A DNA stretch of 33,944 nt from Candidatus Cloacimonadota bacterium (GCA_027318525.1 DAHVPA010000001.1:1-33944); one strand, 5' to 3'. Counted from the stretch's first letter, positions 16,471 to 24,620 are shown. Program-made: numbers and translations. The notes: generated by a model not told the origin, from the sequence alone.

Positions 16471-17935
16471 TCCAAATCACCGTGCTCAGGGCATTCTGCT
16501 GCATATAACAGCTTTACCTTCCGAATATGGAATCGGAGATTTGGGAGCTTCTGCCCGAGCTTTTATCGACTATCTGGCTGCAAGCGGTTACCAATCCTGG
16601 CAAATCCTACCACTCAATTTTCCCGGGTATGGCGATTCGCCCTACAACCCACTTTCCAGCTTTGCCGGAAGTCCTTTTCTGATTGACCCTGACCAATTGT
16701 TAACTGATGGACTTGTCACTACCAAAGAACTGGATAAAGCCCGGCTTGTAAATACCGGCAAAGTAGAATTTAGAAAAGTTTACACCAAAAAACTAAAGCT
16801 GCTCCGCAATGCCTATATCAAGTTCCGCTCGAGGGAGAAAACCTCTATCCTCACCGATTTTCTGGAACAGGAGCGTTATTGGCTAAAGCCTTTCATCTGT
16901 TTCAGTTACCTGAAGGAAGTGTATAAAAATCAACCTTGGCAGAAATGGAAACCACGGCATCTGTTTTATTCGGATACCCTTTTTCAGAGCTTATATAATG
17001 AAGTGCCGGACTGCCTGTTGTTTCATGTCTTTCTGCAGTATTGCTTTGAGCATCAGCTTAGGCAGCTCAAGTCTTATGCAGAAAGTAAAAACATCCGTAT
17101 CATTGGTGACCTTCCCCTCTATGTTGCGCTGGATAGCTGTGACGTCTGGTCGCATCCGGAACTGTTTGAACTTGATGACAAAGGTTTTCCGCTCAGAGTA
17201 GCAGGCGTTCCCCCGGATGCATTTTCACAGACAGGTCAGTTGTGGGGCAATCCTCTCTACAACTGGGATAAAATGCAGCAGGATGGGTTTGACTGGTGGA
17301 AACGCCGTCTGAGCAAGGCTTTTGCTTTTGCCGATGTAATCCGATTGGATCATTTTATCGGACTGGTCAATTACTGGGCTGTGCCAGCCGGCTACCCTGA
17401 TGCAATGCAGGGTGAGTGGCTGCCCGGACCCCAACATCTTTTTTTCGATTCCATTCTGCGTGTCTTTCCGCCTGAGCGGTTTATTGCGGAAGACCTTGGT
17501 ATTCTGACTGACGAAGTTAATTCTCTGCGCGACTCATACGGGTTTCCCGGCATGATTATATTGCAGTTTTGTTTTCAACACGAACACAATGATGTCCTCA
17601 GTTTTCCGGAAAACAAAATCATCTATACAGGCACTCATGACAACCAGACCTGCGTCGGGTGGTATCTCAGCAACAGGATGGCAGGCAAACAGGATAATCA
17701 ACATCTGGAGAGCTACCTGCATAGAATCGGCTTTTTGGCAGATTCCGAACCACTCACGGAGCATAATGTCGCACCTCTTTTAACCAGACTTGCCCAAGCC
17801 AGTCCCTGCCGTCTTTGCATCATTCCTATACAGGATATCCTTGCCTTGGATGACCAAGCCCGCTTCAACATTCCAGGCACAGCACTCGGAAACTGGCGCT
17901 GGCGCTTGCTTTCCCTGCCGTTATCAGAATTCTGA
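16460..17935 (+). CDS. malQ: 4-alpha-glucanotransferase (GH77, amylomaltase)
   Basis: Disproportionates maltodextrins in the cytoplasm by moving glucan segments between chains. The 491 residues align with typical bacterial MalQ. The N-terminal GILLHITALPSEYGIGDLG and PLNFPGYGDSPYNPLSSFAG are diagnostic, and DLPLYVALDSCDVWSHPELF follows. The catalytic set is VIRLDHF with nucleophile D297, IAEDLG with acid/base E344, and THDNQT with H393-D394-N395. The C-terminus (LGNWRWRL) is intact. It begins inside the end of holA. With the GH13 enzyme at 4720-6609 it gives a small glycogen or maltodextrin set split between two operons. Confidence 0.96.
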   Translation: MTNNPNHRAQGILLHITALPSEYGIGDLGASARAFIDYLAASGYQSWQILPLNFPGYGDSPYNPLSSFAGSPFLIDPDQLLTDGLVTTKELDKARLVNTGKVEFRKVYTKKLKLLRNAYIKFRSREKTSILTDFLEQERYWLKPFICFSYLKEVYKNQPWQKWKPRHLFYSDTLFQSLYNEVPDCLLFHVFLQYCFEHQLRQLKSYAESKNIRIIGDLPLYVALDSCDVWSHPELFELDDKGFPLRVAGVPPDAFSQTGQLWGNPLYNWDKMQQDGFDWWKRRLSKAFAFADVIRLDHFIGLVNYWAVPAGYPDAMQGEWLPGPQHLFFDSILRVFPPERFIAEDLGILTDEVNSLRDSYGFPGMIILQFCFQHEHNDVLSFPENKIIYTGTHDNQTCVGWYLSNRMAGKQDNQHLESYLHRIGFLADSEPLTEHNVAPLLTRLAQASPCRLCIIPIQDILALDDQARFNIPGTALGNWRWRLLSLPLSEF

Positions 17936-18064
17936 TATCGTCCTTCCTCATTATTTCCTTAATCATTGTATTTGATGAGATCCAATATCTTACAATCATA
18001 CCTATCTAACTTATTAACATATTGTTAGCTACATTATTCCCTAAATTCTATGTCATAATCTGAA

Positions 18065-18110
18065 GAGGGTATTCAGAGACTTAGTCTCTGCAGACTCTCT
18101 GCAAGCTCTC
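18065..18110 (+). repeat. Dispersed intergenic palindromic repeat, copy B
   Basis: GAGGGTATTCA, then the palindrome GAGACTTAGTCTC, then TGCAGACTCTCTGCA, ending AGCTCTC. Two inner hairpins are possible: CAGAGAC/GTCTCTG (loop TTA) or, using other bases, TGCAGA/TCTGCA (loop CTC). The ends GAGGGT and GCTCTC pair with two wobbles. Confidence 0.9.
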
Positions 18111-18181
18111 CACGAGATTTAAGAAAGTAGATAGGTATATTAATCTATTTAATGTTGCCCTTAATTATTTTAAGATTAACC

Positions 18182-18210
18182 TTGACAATATATAGCTTAT
18201 ATTTATTTTA
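18182..18210 (+). promoter_or_regulatory. Putative promoter of the DUF2089-DUF4097 operon
   Basis: TTGACA at 18182-18187, then after 17 bp ATTTTA (18205-18210) within a very AT-rich run. The ribosome site AGAGAGG lies just before ATG 18238. Confidence 0.5.
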
Positions 18211-18237
18211 TCCTTATATATATCAAGAGAGGTTGAT

Positions 18238-18600
18238 ATGAAACTTAGCACCTGTCCCGTTTGTCATGGAAAGCTTAGAATAAAAGAATATCAATGCTGC
18301 GAGTGCCAGCTTGTTTTGCGAGGTGATTTTGAGGAAAGTCATTTTGCCAATCTATCACGAGAACAACTCGACTTTGTCCGGACATTTATTATTGTGCAGG
18401 GCAATATCAAAGAGATGGAAAAGCGCTTGAATATTTCTTATCCCACCGTCAAAAACAGATTGTCCGATATTATTAAAGCCTTCGGACATACAGAAACAAA
18501 CAACATTGATTACAGCGATGTCTTCAGCGATCTGGAAGAAGGATTTGTCAGCGTGGAAGAAGCATTGACTATGATCGAAGCAAGGAGAAAAAAGAAATGA
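18238..18600 (+). CDS. DUF2089 family zinc-ribbon/HTH protein
   Basis: A 120-residue protein of the DUF2089 family. A zinc ribbon opens it (CPVC at 6-9 and CCEC a little further on). The family signature FANLSREQLDFVRTFIIVQGNIKEMEKRLNIS follows in pieces, with a sigma-region-4-like helix-turn-helix NISYPTVKNRLSDIIKAFG (about 66-84). It ends in a short acidic and then basic helix (EEALTMIEARRKKK). This layout suggests a small DNA-binding regulator, but no target has been shown for the family as far as I know. Its last bases overlap the next gene (ATGA), so the two are coupled. A strong ribosome site, AGAGAGG, precedes the ATG. Confidence 0.9.
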   Translation: MKLSTCPVCHGKLRIKEYQCCECQLVLRGDFEESHFANLSREQLDFVRTFIIVQGNIKEMEKRLNISYPTVKNRLSDIIKAFGHTETNNIDYSDVFSDLEEGFVSVEEALTMIEARRKKK

Positions 18601-19991
18601 AAACTATGAGAATCGAACGCCGGATAGGACTTCCTGAAATCAAGGAAGTCAACATCAGCAATGAATTTATGGGAACCAGACTGACTCAAGGGGAACCCGG
18701 TGAAGTTATGATTATTGCTGAACTTCTTATCAGGTCTTCCGGGGATGTGGAAATCAAAGAAGAAGACCTGATCGAAGTCAACATCAACGAATCGAAAGGC
18801 AAGGTTGAGATTGATATCACAGAACCCGATCTGGATGAGGACGATTATGACATCAGCGAACGCAGCAGCCTCACGATTGTCCTCCCCCCCGAAATAAAAG
18901 TAAAAGCCGAGACAGAAAACAACTTTATCATTGCGGAAGGACTTCAAAACAACCTTGACCTGACCAGCGAGAACGGCTCGCTCAAGGTTATCGGATGCAC
19001 GGGCAACATCAATATCACCAATGAGAATGGTCTCATCAAGCTGGAAAAGGTTATTGGTGAGCTTTCCATCAACGAAGAAAATGGACCCATCTCCGGAGAT
19101 GACCTGAGTGGAGGCAAACTTAGCATCAAGTCAGAAAATGGTGCAATCAAACTACGTAGCTGCCAGTATGAAGATGTGGAGATTCATAATGAAAACGGCA
19201 TGGTCTTTTATGAAAGCTTATTGGTGGATGGCGGCTCCATCGATATCAAGAACGAAAACGGACACATCAGCCTGACGCTTTCCCCCATGCAGGGCTTCGT
19301 CCTCAATGCCAAAGCTGAACTGGGACAGATAAAGAACAACTTTATCACGTCCGCCGGGATTCCGGAAAACGGCATGTTTGATACTTACAATCTGGAAATC
19401 GGTGATAAATCCATGCAGATAAACCTGGTCACCGAAAACGGGATGATTAAATTGAATTCCTCCGATATGCTGGGCTCTGATTTCTTCCATGGAAAGCTGG
19501 ATTTTATCAAAGAAATGCTGAAAGACAATTCGGAACAAGGATTGAAAGAAGCTCAGAAAATCATAGGACAGCTCATTGCTTCTCTAACCAAACTCATCGA
19601 AAAGGTAAGTGAAGAAGGAGTTAAAGAAAAAATCGAACAAGCCCTCAAGCAGTTGAAAGAATGGAAGGGTAGAATAAACGAACCGGAACTCAAGGACAGT
19701 GTAAAAAATTCCTTCGACAGCATTTCCACAGACGTGGGAAAAGCAGTTCAGGAAGCACTTAAGGCTGCTCAGGAAGCGATGAAGGCTACCAGAGAGAAAT
19801 ATCAAGAGGAGTTCAAACCTCACATTGAAAAACACTTTGGCAGAGGTAAGGATTTTGTCCGTCACTTCCGTGGATTCAGGTTTGACGGTTTCCCGTATGC
19901 ACCACCGCCTCCTCATTCCGAAAAAGAAGCCATGCAGGACAAAGCACGGCTTAAAATCCTGGAAATGCTGGAAGCCGGTAAAATCACGTAA
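18597..19991 (+). CDS. DUF4097-like beta-repeat protein with premature C-terminal stop
   Basis: The protein is cytoplasmic, as there is no signal peptide. Residues about 115-300 form repeated beta-helix coils, each carrying an ENG motif: LTSENGSLKV, ITNENGLIKL, INEENGPISG, IKSENGAIKL, IHNENGMVFY, IKNENGHISL, VTENGMIKL. This matches DUF4097/YvlB-like proteins. A charged helical region (about 305-420) follows. The C-terminus should be the small helical motif RLKILEMLEAGKITxEEAEKLLKAI, but TAA (19989-19991) replaces one codon. Reading past it gives EEAEKLLKAIH and then TGA at 20025. The ATG is coupled to the DUF2089 gene, and AGGAG within that gene serves as its ribosome site. The function is unknown. 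DUF2089 next to DUF4097 proteins is a recurrent pairing to my recollection, pointing to a regulator-effector unit. Confidence 0.85.
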   Translation: MKTMRIERRIGLPEIKEVNISNEFMGTRLTQGEPGEVMIIAELLIRSSGDVEIKEEDLIEVNINESKGKVEIDITEPDLDEDDYDISERSSLTIVLPPEIKVKAETENNFIIAEGLQNNLDLTSENGSLKVIGCTGNINITNENGLIKLEKVIGELSINEENGPISGDDLSGGKLSIKSENGAIKLRSCQYEDVEIHNENGMVFYESLLVDGGSIDIKNENGHISLTLSPMQGFVLNAKAELGQIKNNFITSAGIPENGMFDTYNLEIGDKSMQINLVTENGMIKLNSSDMLGSDFFHGKLDFIKEMLKDNSEQGLKEAQKIIGQLIASLTKLIEKVSEEGVKEKIEQALKQLKEWKGRINEPELKDSVKNSFDSISTDVGKAVQEALKAAQEAMKATREKYQEEFKPHIEKHFGRGKDFVRHFRGFRFDGFPYAPPPPHSEKEAMQDKARLKILEMLEAGKIT

Positions 19992-20044
19992 GAGGAAGCA
20001 GAAAAATTGCTTAAAGCAATCCATTGATATATGTCCTAACAATC

Positions 20045-20075
20045 AAAGACAGCTGTGAAAGGCTGTCTTTTTTTT
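20045..20075 (+). terminator. Intrinsic terminator after the DUF4097-like gene
   Basis: AAAGACAGC (20045-20053) pairs perfectly with GCTGTCTTT (20062-20070) around TGTGAAAG, and the T-run continues to 20075. It lies 17 bp after the second stop (TGA 20025-20027), which is where a full-length reading frame would end. Confidence 0.93.
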
Positions 20076-20092
20076 GAGCAGTTACTTTGCTC

Positions 20093-20098
20093 TTGACA
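20093..20098 (+). promoter_or_regulatory. TTGACA box upstream of tRNA-Pro
   Basis: TTGACA ending exactly 35 nt before the tRNA. The hexamer 17 bp on is TTGAGG (poor); TCTAAT lies 23 bp on. Confidence 0.45.
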
Positions 20099-20133
20099 GA
20101 TAAAGCGACTGTGAATTGAGGTCTAATAACGGT

Positions 20134-20212
20134 CGGGATGTAGCGCAGTCCGGTTTAGCGCGTTCGGTTCGGGACCGAAAGGTCGCTGGTTCGAATCCAG
20201 TCATCCCGACCA
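20134..20212 (+). tRNA. tRNA-Pro (anticodon CGG)
   Basis: Acceptor CGGGATG (20134-20140) pairs with CATCCCG (20202-20208). The D arm contains GTAGCGCAGTCCGGTTTAGCGC. The anticodon arm TTCGG-TTCGGGA-CCGAA gives CGG, reading CCG. The T arm is GCTGG-TTCGAAT-CCAGT-like. Discriminator is A, and CCA is encoded (20210-20212). No terminator lies between it and the ABC exporter gene 34 bp on. Confidence 0.97.
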
Positions 20213-20246
20213 TTTAACAACCTGCAACCATTCTCCGGGAATACAT

Positions 20247-22022
20247 ATGAAACACAATGAGCAAAGCTGGTTCTTTTACATAGGAAAGATTATCCCCTAT
20301 CTCAAAAAGGATAAGTGGCTCTTTATGTTCGGACTTTTTGCCATGTTGCTAACCTCGGGAATGCGATTGGTGGACCCTCTCATCCTTGCTCATATCATTG
20401 ATAAAAGTATCCCTCGTAAAGATATGACTGATATGCTGCGCTATGGCGGTTACTTTGTCATTGTGATTATTATTTCGGGAATTCTATCCTATCTGCAAAT
20501 CATCCTGATGTCGCGCCTGGGAATCAAGATTATCACTAACTTCAAGGGCAATGTCTTCCGGCATCTGCTCAAAGCACCCCTTTCCTGGTTTAACACTCAG
20601 CCTGTGGGAGAACTGATTGCCAAGGTCGAAAGCGACAGTGAAAGGGTCAAAAATCTGTTTTCGGATTTATCCATACAAGTTATTGGAAATATCATCTTCT
20701 TTGTCGGTGTTTACGTCATCCTGATGATAAAATCAAGCCGCATCACTCTGCTGATGACTGCTCCTGCAATTATCATCATGGTCTCTTACTATTTTGTGGT
20801 CAGATACCTTTCCAAGTATTACAGGCGCATCAGAGAACTCTATGCTGACATTACTGCCAAAATAACTGATTTCGTGCAGGGAATGCAGGTAATTCAAGTG
20901 CTTAATCAACAGCAAAAGGTATTCAACCATCTAAGCAAATCTTCCAGTAGCAAAAAAGCGATGGATACAAAAGCATCATTTATTGAATACGGCATGCAGG
21001 GTGTCTTTGCCTTTGTTTTCGAGGTTTTGTTTGTTATTATCATTATCAAGGTTTCTGCACCCAGGATAATTATCGGCACCATGACAATAGGAACCCTGTT
21101 TGTCTTTATCCAGTATATCTTCAAGCTTATGTGGCCATTGATGAACATCTCTGAGAATGTTATGCAGATACAGCGTTCTTTTGTGTCCTTAAAGAGAATT
21201 CTGGATTTAACAGCTTTGACAACAGAAGAAGAAATCCATACCGGCAGTAAAATCCCGCTCTTTGAACATGAAATTCGCTTTGAACATGTATGGTTTGCTT
21301 ACAAAGATGAAGACTGGGTGCTGAAAGATGTGTCCTTTTCAATACCTAAAGGGCAAAAAATTGCTTTGGTCGGTGCTTCCGGTAGCGGTAAAACGACAAC
21401 GGTCAGCCTTTTATGCGGGTTCTACCAACCTCAGAAAGGGAAGATATTGATAGATGATGTCTCTCTTGATGATCTGGATATTTACTTATGGCGAGAAAAA
21501 ATCGGTCTGATTCTGCAGGATATTTTCCTTTTCCCGGGAAACATCCTTGAGAACATCAGAGTTTACAATGATGAAGTATCCATCAAGGATGTAAAGAAAG
21601 CTGTAAACATAGTGCAGCTTGATGACTTTATCCAAAATCAGGCTTCCGGATTGCAGACAGAATTGGCTGAACGCGGCCAAAACATTTCACAGGGTGAGAA
21701 GCAACTCATCAGTTTCGCCCGAGCCCTTGCATTTTCACCGGAAGTGATAATCATGGACGAAGCCACCGCCAGCATTGATCCGCAGACCGAAACACGCATC
21801 CAGAAATCCATGGAGCGTGTCCTGGAAAACAAGACTGCCGTAATCGTCGCTCATAGATTAACGTCTGTCCTGGATGCCAATCAAATCCTGTATTTCAGGG
21901 ATAACGAGATTATCCACCGTGGTAATCATAATGAACTAATGTCAACCTGCGAAGACTATAAACGTCTGGTTGAATTGCAGATGCTTAGCAGTTCGACCGA
22001 AGACACAATTGAGACAATATGA
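20247..22022 (+). CDS. ABC exporter half-transporter (TMD-NBD), first subunit
   Basis: Type IV ABC exporter (MsbA/LmrA/TM288-like) with six transmembrane helices over about residues 25-320, then a nucleotide-binding domain. Walker A is GASGSGKTT (about 376-384), the Q-loop region is LILQDIFLFPG, the signature is ISQGEKQL (about 479-486), Walker B is VIIMDEATASID with the catalytic glutamate present, and the switch is VAHRL. The 591-residue length is normal for a half-transporter. The next gene encodes a different half-transporter, so they probably form a heterodimer. The cargo cannot be read from sequence; lipids, peptides and drugs are all carried by relatives. It starts 34 bp after tRNA-Pro with no promoter of its own visible, so it may be cotranscribed with the tRNA. 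Confidence 0.93.
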   Translation: MKHNEQSWFFYIGKIIPYLKKDKWLFMFGLFAMLLTSGMRLVDPLILAHIIDKSIPRKDMTDMLRYGGYFVIVIIISGILSYLQIILMSRLGIKIITNFKGNVFRHLLKAPLSWFNTQPVGELIAKVESDSERVKNLFSDLSIQVIGNIIFFVGVYVILMIKSSRITLLMTAPAIIIMVSYYFVVRYLSKYYRRIRELYADITAKITDFVQGMQVIQVLNQQQKVFNHLSKSSSSKKAMDTKASFIEYGMQGVFAFVFEVLFVIIIIKVSAPRIIIGTMTIGTLFVFIQYIFKLMWPLMNISENVMQIQRSFVSLKRILDLTALTTEEEIHTGSKIPLFEHEIRFEHVWFAYKDEDWVLKDVSFSIPKGQKIALVGASGSGKTTTVSLLCGFYQPQKGKILIDDVSLDDLDIYLWREKIGLILQDIFLFPGNILENIRVYNDEVSIKDVKKAVNIVQLDDFIQNQASGLQTELAERGQNISQGEKQLISFARALAFSPEVIIMDEATASIDPQTETRIQKSMERVLENKTAVIVAHRLTSVLDANQILYFRDNEIIHRGNHNELMSTCEDYKRLVELQMLSSSTEDTIETI

Positions 22023-22032
22023 GGTCTGCCCG

Positions 22033-23787
22033 ATGAATTATCATATTAAGTGGATTTTCAAAGAGTGGGCTTCACAAAAGTGGTGGGTTCTGCTGCTTTT
22101 GCTTTTTACGCTATTGAGCAGCGCTGTCGCAGTTGCATATCCAATTGTGTTTAAAAAGCTTATAGATTTATTATCAGACATCTTGAAGTTTCCTGCCAAT
22201 TATCCCACCCCGATGCATCAGGTAAACAGAATCATCATGCTTTTCCTGGCTATCGGGTGCGGACAGCTTATAACAGGATTCTACCCATCCTTCCGGGCTT
22301 TTATGAATGTCCGGTTTGAACATGCTCTCAGGATGCGTTATTTTGGCAACATCCTGGATAAAGACTATACTTTTTATCAGAAATTCCGCACCGGTGACAT
22401 TGTCACAAGGCTTACTGATGACTTGAGTGATTTCCCCAAAGTCGCCTGGTTCCTTTGTTCCGGAATATTCAGAGCGTTGAATTCATTCTCTATGATTGCG
22501 TTCAGTCTTGCTGTCATGTTCAGCCTGAACTGGCTTTTGACCTTGCTTTCCATTGCTTCTCTGCCTTTGATGATGATTGTCTTTTATATAACATCAGATA
22601 AGTTATATTTGAATTTCCAGCGTAACCAGCAAGCTATCAGCGATATCAACAGCCAACTGGAGATGAGTTTCAGCGGGATTCGTATCATTAAGGCTTTTGT
22701 CAGTGAGGAAAAGTATAACCGTTTCTTTGATGCTGCCTTGGCTCGCAGATTCAAGACCGAGATGAGCGTAGTCAAGCTCAATGCTGTTCTGCATTTGATT
22801 TATGAATATATTGATTACTTTGCTCAGATTGGCGTCATCATTTTTGGCGGCTGGATGGCAGTGAAGGGGACCATATCAGTCGGCACCTTTTTCCTGTTTT
22901 ACTCCTATCTGAGTATGATGATCTATCCCCTGCTTGATTTGCCGCAGCTTTTTGTCTCCGGTAAGCAGTGTTTCGTAAATATCGACCGTTTGGATGAAAT
23001 GCGTGATTATCCTGTGGCTCATCCTTCTCCCCAAAACGGATTACAACTTAATACGCTGAATGATATCAGCTTGCAAAATGTCAGTTTCACCTATCCTGAA
23101 AAAGATACCCCTGTGCTCAGAGAGTGTAATCTGGAGATTTCCAAAGGTGAAAAGGTGCTGCTCTTAGGTTCAACCGGTGCCGGTAAAAGCACTTTTGCTC
23201 ATTTGCTGACCGGCGTGTTGCACCCGACTTCCGGAGTTATAGCAATCAACGGGACATCGCTGGACAAGCTTGACATCAAGGCATGGCGCAACCTGATCGG
23301 TTATGTCCCTCAGGAAGCTCTGCTGTTTACTGGAACGATAAGAGATAACATCAACTTCGCCCTGCATGAAACAGACAACATCCCATATTCTGATGTAGTC
23401 AGGATTTCTCAGCTAAAAAGCGAACTGGAAGCCTTTCCTCAAGGTGATGAAACCCATGTCGGCAACAAAGGGTTAACCATTTCAGGCGGACAGAAGCAAC
23501 GGGTAACAATTGCCCGCGCTTTGATTAACAATCCCCGTCTGCTAATTCTGGACGATATCACTGCAGCCCTTGATGCAGAAAATGAAAAACAGCTCTGGCA
23601 GGAGCTTGGGGAGAACTTTACAAACATCACCTGTGTGGTCATTTCTCATCGGCTTTCCACTCTGCGTTATATTGATACCATTATCTTTATTGATTCCATG
23701 GGTTATTGCCATAAAGGAACGCACGATGAACTGGTGATGCGATTGCCTGAGTATCACTCATTTATACATGAGCACTTAAAAAAATAG
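22033..23787 (+). CDS. ABC exporter half-transporter (TMD-NBD), second subunit with degenerate Walker B
   Basis: Second half of the exporter, 584 residues: six transmembrane helices, then the NBD. Walker A is GSTGAGKS (379-386), the signature is the canonical ISGGQKQR (about 483-490), and the switch is VISHRLS. Walker B is LLILDDITAALD (about 503-514), where aspartate replaces the catalytic glutamate. In heterodimeric exporters such as TM287/288 and BmrCD this marks a degenerate ATP site with slow or no hydrolysis, so one active and one degenerate site are expected here. The ATG at 22033 is preceded by GAGG (22021-22024) and begins 10 bp after the first subunit's stop; longer in-frame starts lie inside the upstream gene. 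It ends facing the minus-strand zinc-ribbon gene. Confidence 0.93.
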   Translation: MNYHIKWIFKEWASQKWWVLLLLLFTLLSSAVAVAYPIVFKKLIDLLSDILKFPANYPTPMHQVNRIIMLFLAIGCGQLITGFYPSFRAFMNVRFEHALRMRYFGNILDKDYTFYQKFRTGDIVTRLTDDLSDFPKVAWFLCSGIFRALNSFSMIAFSLAVMFSLNWLLTLLSIASLPLMMIVFYITSDKLYLNFQRNQQAISDINSQLEMSFSGIRIIKAFVSEEKYNRFFDAALARRFKTEMSVVKLNAVLHLIYEYIDYFAQIGVIIFGGWMAVKGTISVGTFFLFYSYLSMMIYPLLDLPQLFVSGKQCFVNIDRLDEMRDYPVAHPSPQNGLQLNTLNDISLQNVSFTYPEKDTPVLRECNLEISKGEKVLLLGSTGAGKSTFAHLLTGVLHPTSGVIAINGTSLDKLDIKAWRNLIGYVPQEALLFTGTIRDNINFALHETDNIPYSDVVRISQLKSELEAFPQGDETHVGNKGLTISGGQKQRVTIARALINNPRLLILDDITAALDAENEKQLWQELGENFTNITCVVISHRLSTLRYIDTIIFIDSMGYCHKGTHDELVMRLPEYHSFIHEHLKK

Positions 23788-23861
23788 CTATTGATTCTTA
23801 ACTGTATTAAATATAAGTGTTTCCACTGCCTGTTACTTCATGACCAGGGTTAGCTCAAGCG

Positions 23862-24347
23862 CTAACGGAACAGCATTTGCAGATTTGACCAGACTGGAAC
23901 TCCCTGGTTGTTCAATAATACCATCCCAATCATGAATGCAACCAACAGGATCAAAATAATCAAACCGACGCTGCAACCTGTCTGCCTGTGACCGCATATT
24001 TCGCATTTCATCATCATGACGGGGATTTCTCCGCCGCAATTGGGACACCTTTTCAGTTGTATGTTTTCATCAAATTTCTGCTTTGTGTCAAATCGGACCT
24101 TGCGCGGAGCTATGGATTTTCTCTCGTAATGCAGATTTCCTGCCGGGATATCCTTCGTGTGTTCATCACTGCCCACTGAAACAACTTTGCGATAGCCTGG
24201 GTTTGCTGTTTTGTCCTGTTCAGGCTGGGTAGTGCTGCCCGGGGTGTTTTGCTTGAATTTCTTGGTGGCTTTGGCTACGACTCGGATGATAAAGAAAATT
24301 ACCGCCAGATTGATAAGAGTTGAGACTATGGATTCCGGTCCGCGCAT
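23862..24347 (-). CDS. Small zinc-ribbon protein with a membrane helix at each end
   Basis: I do not recognise a named family. From the minus ATG at 24347 (site AAAGGGG five bases upstream) it is 161 residues. One hydrophobic helix lies near the N-terminus (about 6-25, IVSTLINLAVIFFIIRVVA). A long polar, basic linker follows, then a zinc ribbon CPNCGGEIPVMMMKCEICGH (CxxC, 13 residues, CxxC), directly followed by a second hydrophobic helix, VGLIILILLVAFMIGMVLL. The linker and ribbon therefore sit between two membrane anchors, on one side of the membrane. An in-frame start at 24389 would add MEKILYLINLKGVL and cannot be excluded. It is a single gene. A 6-bp hairpin (GTTAGC/GCTAAC, 23849-23866) overlaps its stop codon but has no T-tract. 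Confidence 0.78.
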   Translation of the reverse strand: MRGPESIVSTLINLAVIFFIIRVVAKATKKFKQNTPGSTTQPEQDKTANPGYRKVVSVGSDEHTKDIPAGNLHYERKSIAPRKVRFDTKQKFDENIQLKRCPNCGGEIPVMMMKCEICGHRQTGCSVGLIILILLVAFMIGMVLLNNQGVPVWSNLQMLFR

Positions 24348-24402
24348 AAGCACCCCTTTAAGATTTATTAGATAAAGTATCTTTTCCACTCGTTTGTCTG
24401 CT

Positions 24403-24408
24403 TGTCAA
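24403..24408 (-). promoter_or_regulatory. TTGACA box upstream of the zinc-ribbon gene
   Basis: Minus-strand TTGACA, 55 bp before the gene start. The hexamer at 17 bp is AAAAGA; TACTTT lies 23 bp on. Confidence 0.35.
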
Positions 24409-24445
24409 TCAGTTTGTTTTGCATAATCCTGTTTCTGGGTCTAGA

Positions 24446-24491
24446 GAGGGTTTTCGGAGACTTAGTCTCTGCAGACTCTCTGCAAATCCTC
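24446..24491 (+). repeat. Dispersed intergenic palindromic repeat, copy C
   Basis: GAGGGTTTTCG, then GAGACTTAGTCTC, then TGCAGACTCTCTGCA, ending AATCCTC. The ends GAGGGTTT and AAATCCTC form an 8-bp stem with one wobble, the best outer stem of the four copies. It lies between two divergent TTGACA boxes (24408 minus, 24560 plus), so it is not a simple 3' terminator. Confidence 0.9.
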
Positions 24492-24559
24492 ATCATCAAA
24501 AAAGGTCAAACTTATGTTTGGTAGAGCAGAGATAGATTTCCTGCCCTGATTATTCTGTA

Positions 24560-24565
24560 TTGACA
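24560..24565 (+). promoter_or_regulatory. TTGACA box of the pyrE-hydF operon
   Basis: TTGACA, with no good hexamer at 17 bp; TAATTC lies 22 bp on (24588-24593). Confidence 0.4.
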
Positions 24566-24620
24566 AAAAAAGCAGAACCGCAGAAGCTAATTCCAAAGCT
24601 AAGCAGAAAGAGGTGACGGC

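Larger units (their letters stand above)
17936..18237. other. AT-rich spacer between malQ and the DUF2089 gene
   Basis: About 300 bp with no ORF. It contains repeat copy B (18065-18110) and the TTGACA box at 18182. The sequence between 17990 and 18060 and from 18120 on is notably AT-rich. No T-tract terminator for malQ was seen. Confidence 0.6.

Noticed and set aside
23849..23866. Terminator for the convergent ABC exporter and zinc-ribbon genes
   Set aside because: GTTAGC/GCTAAC forms a 6-bp hairpin but no T-tract follows on either strand and it overlaps a stop codon.
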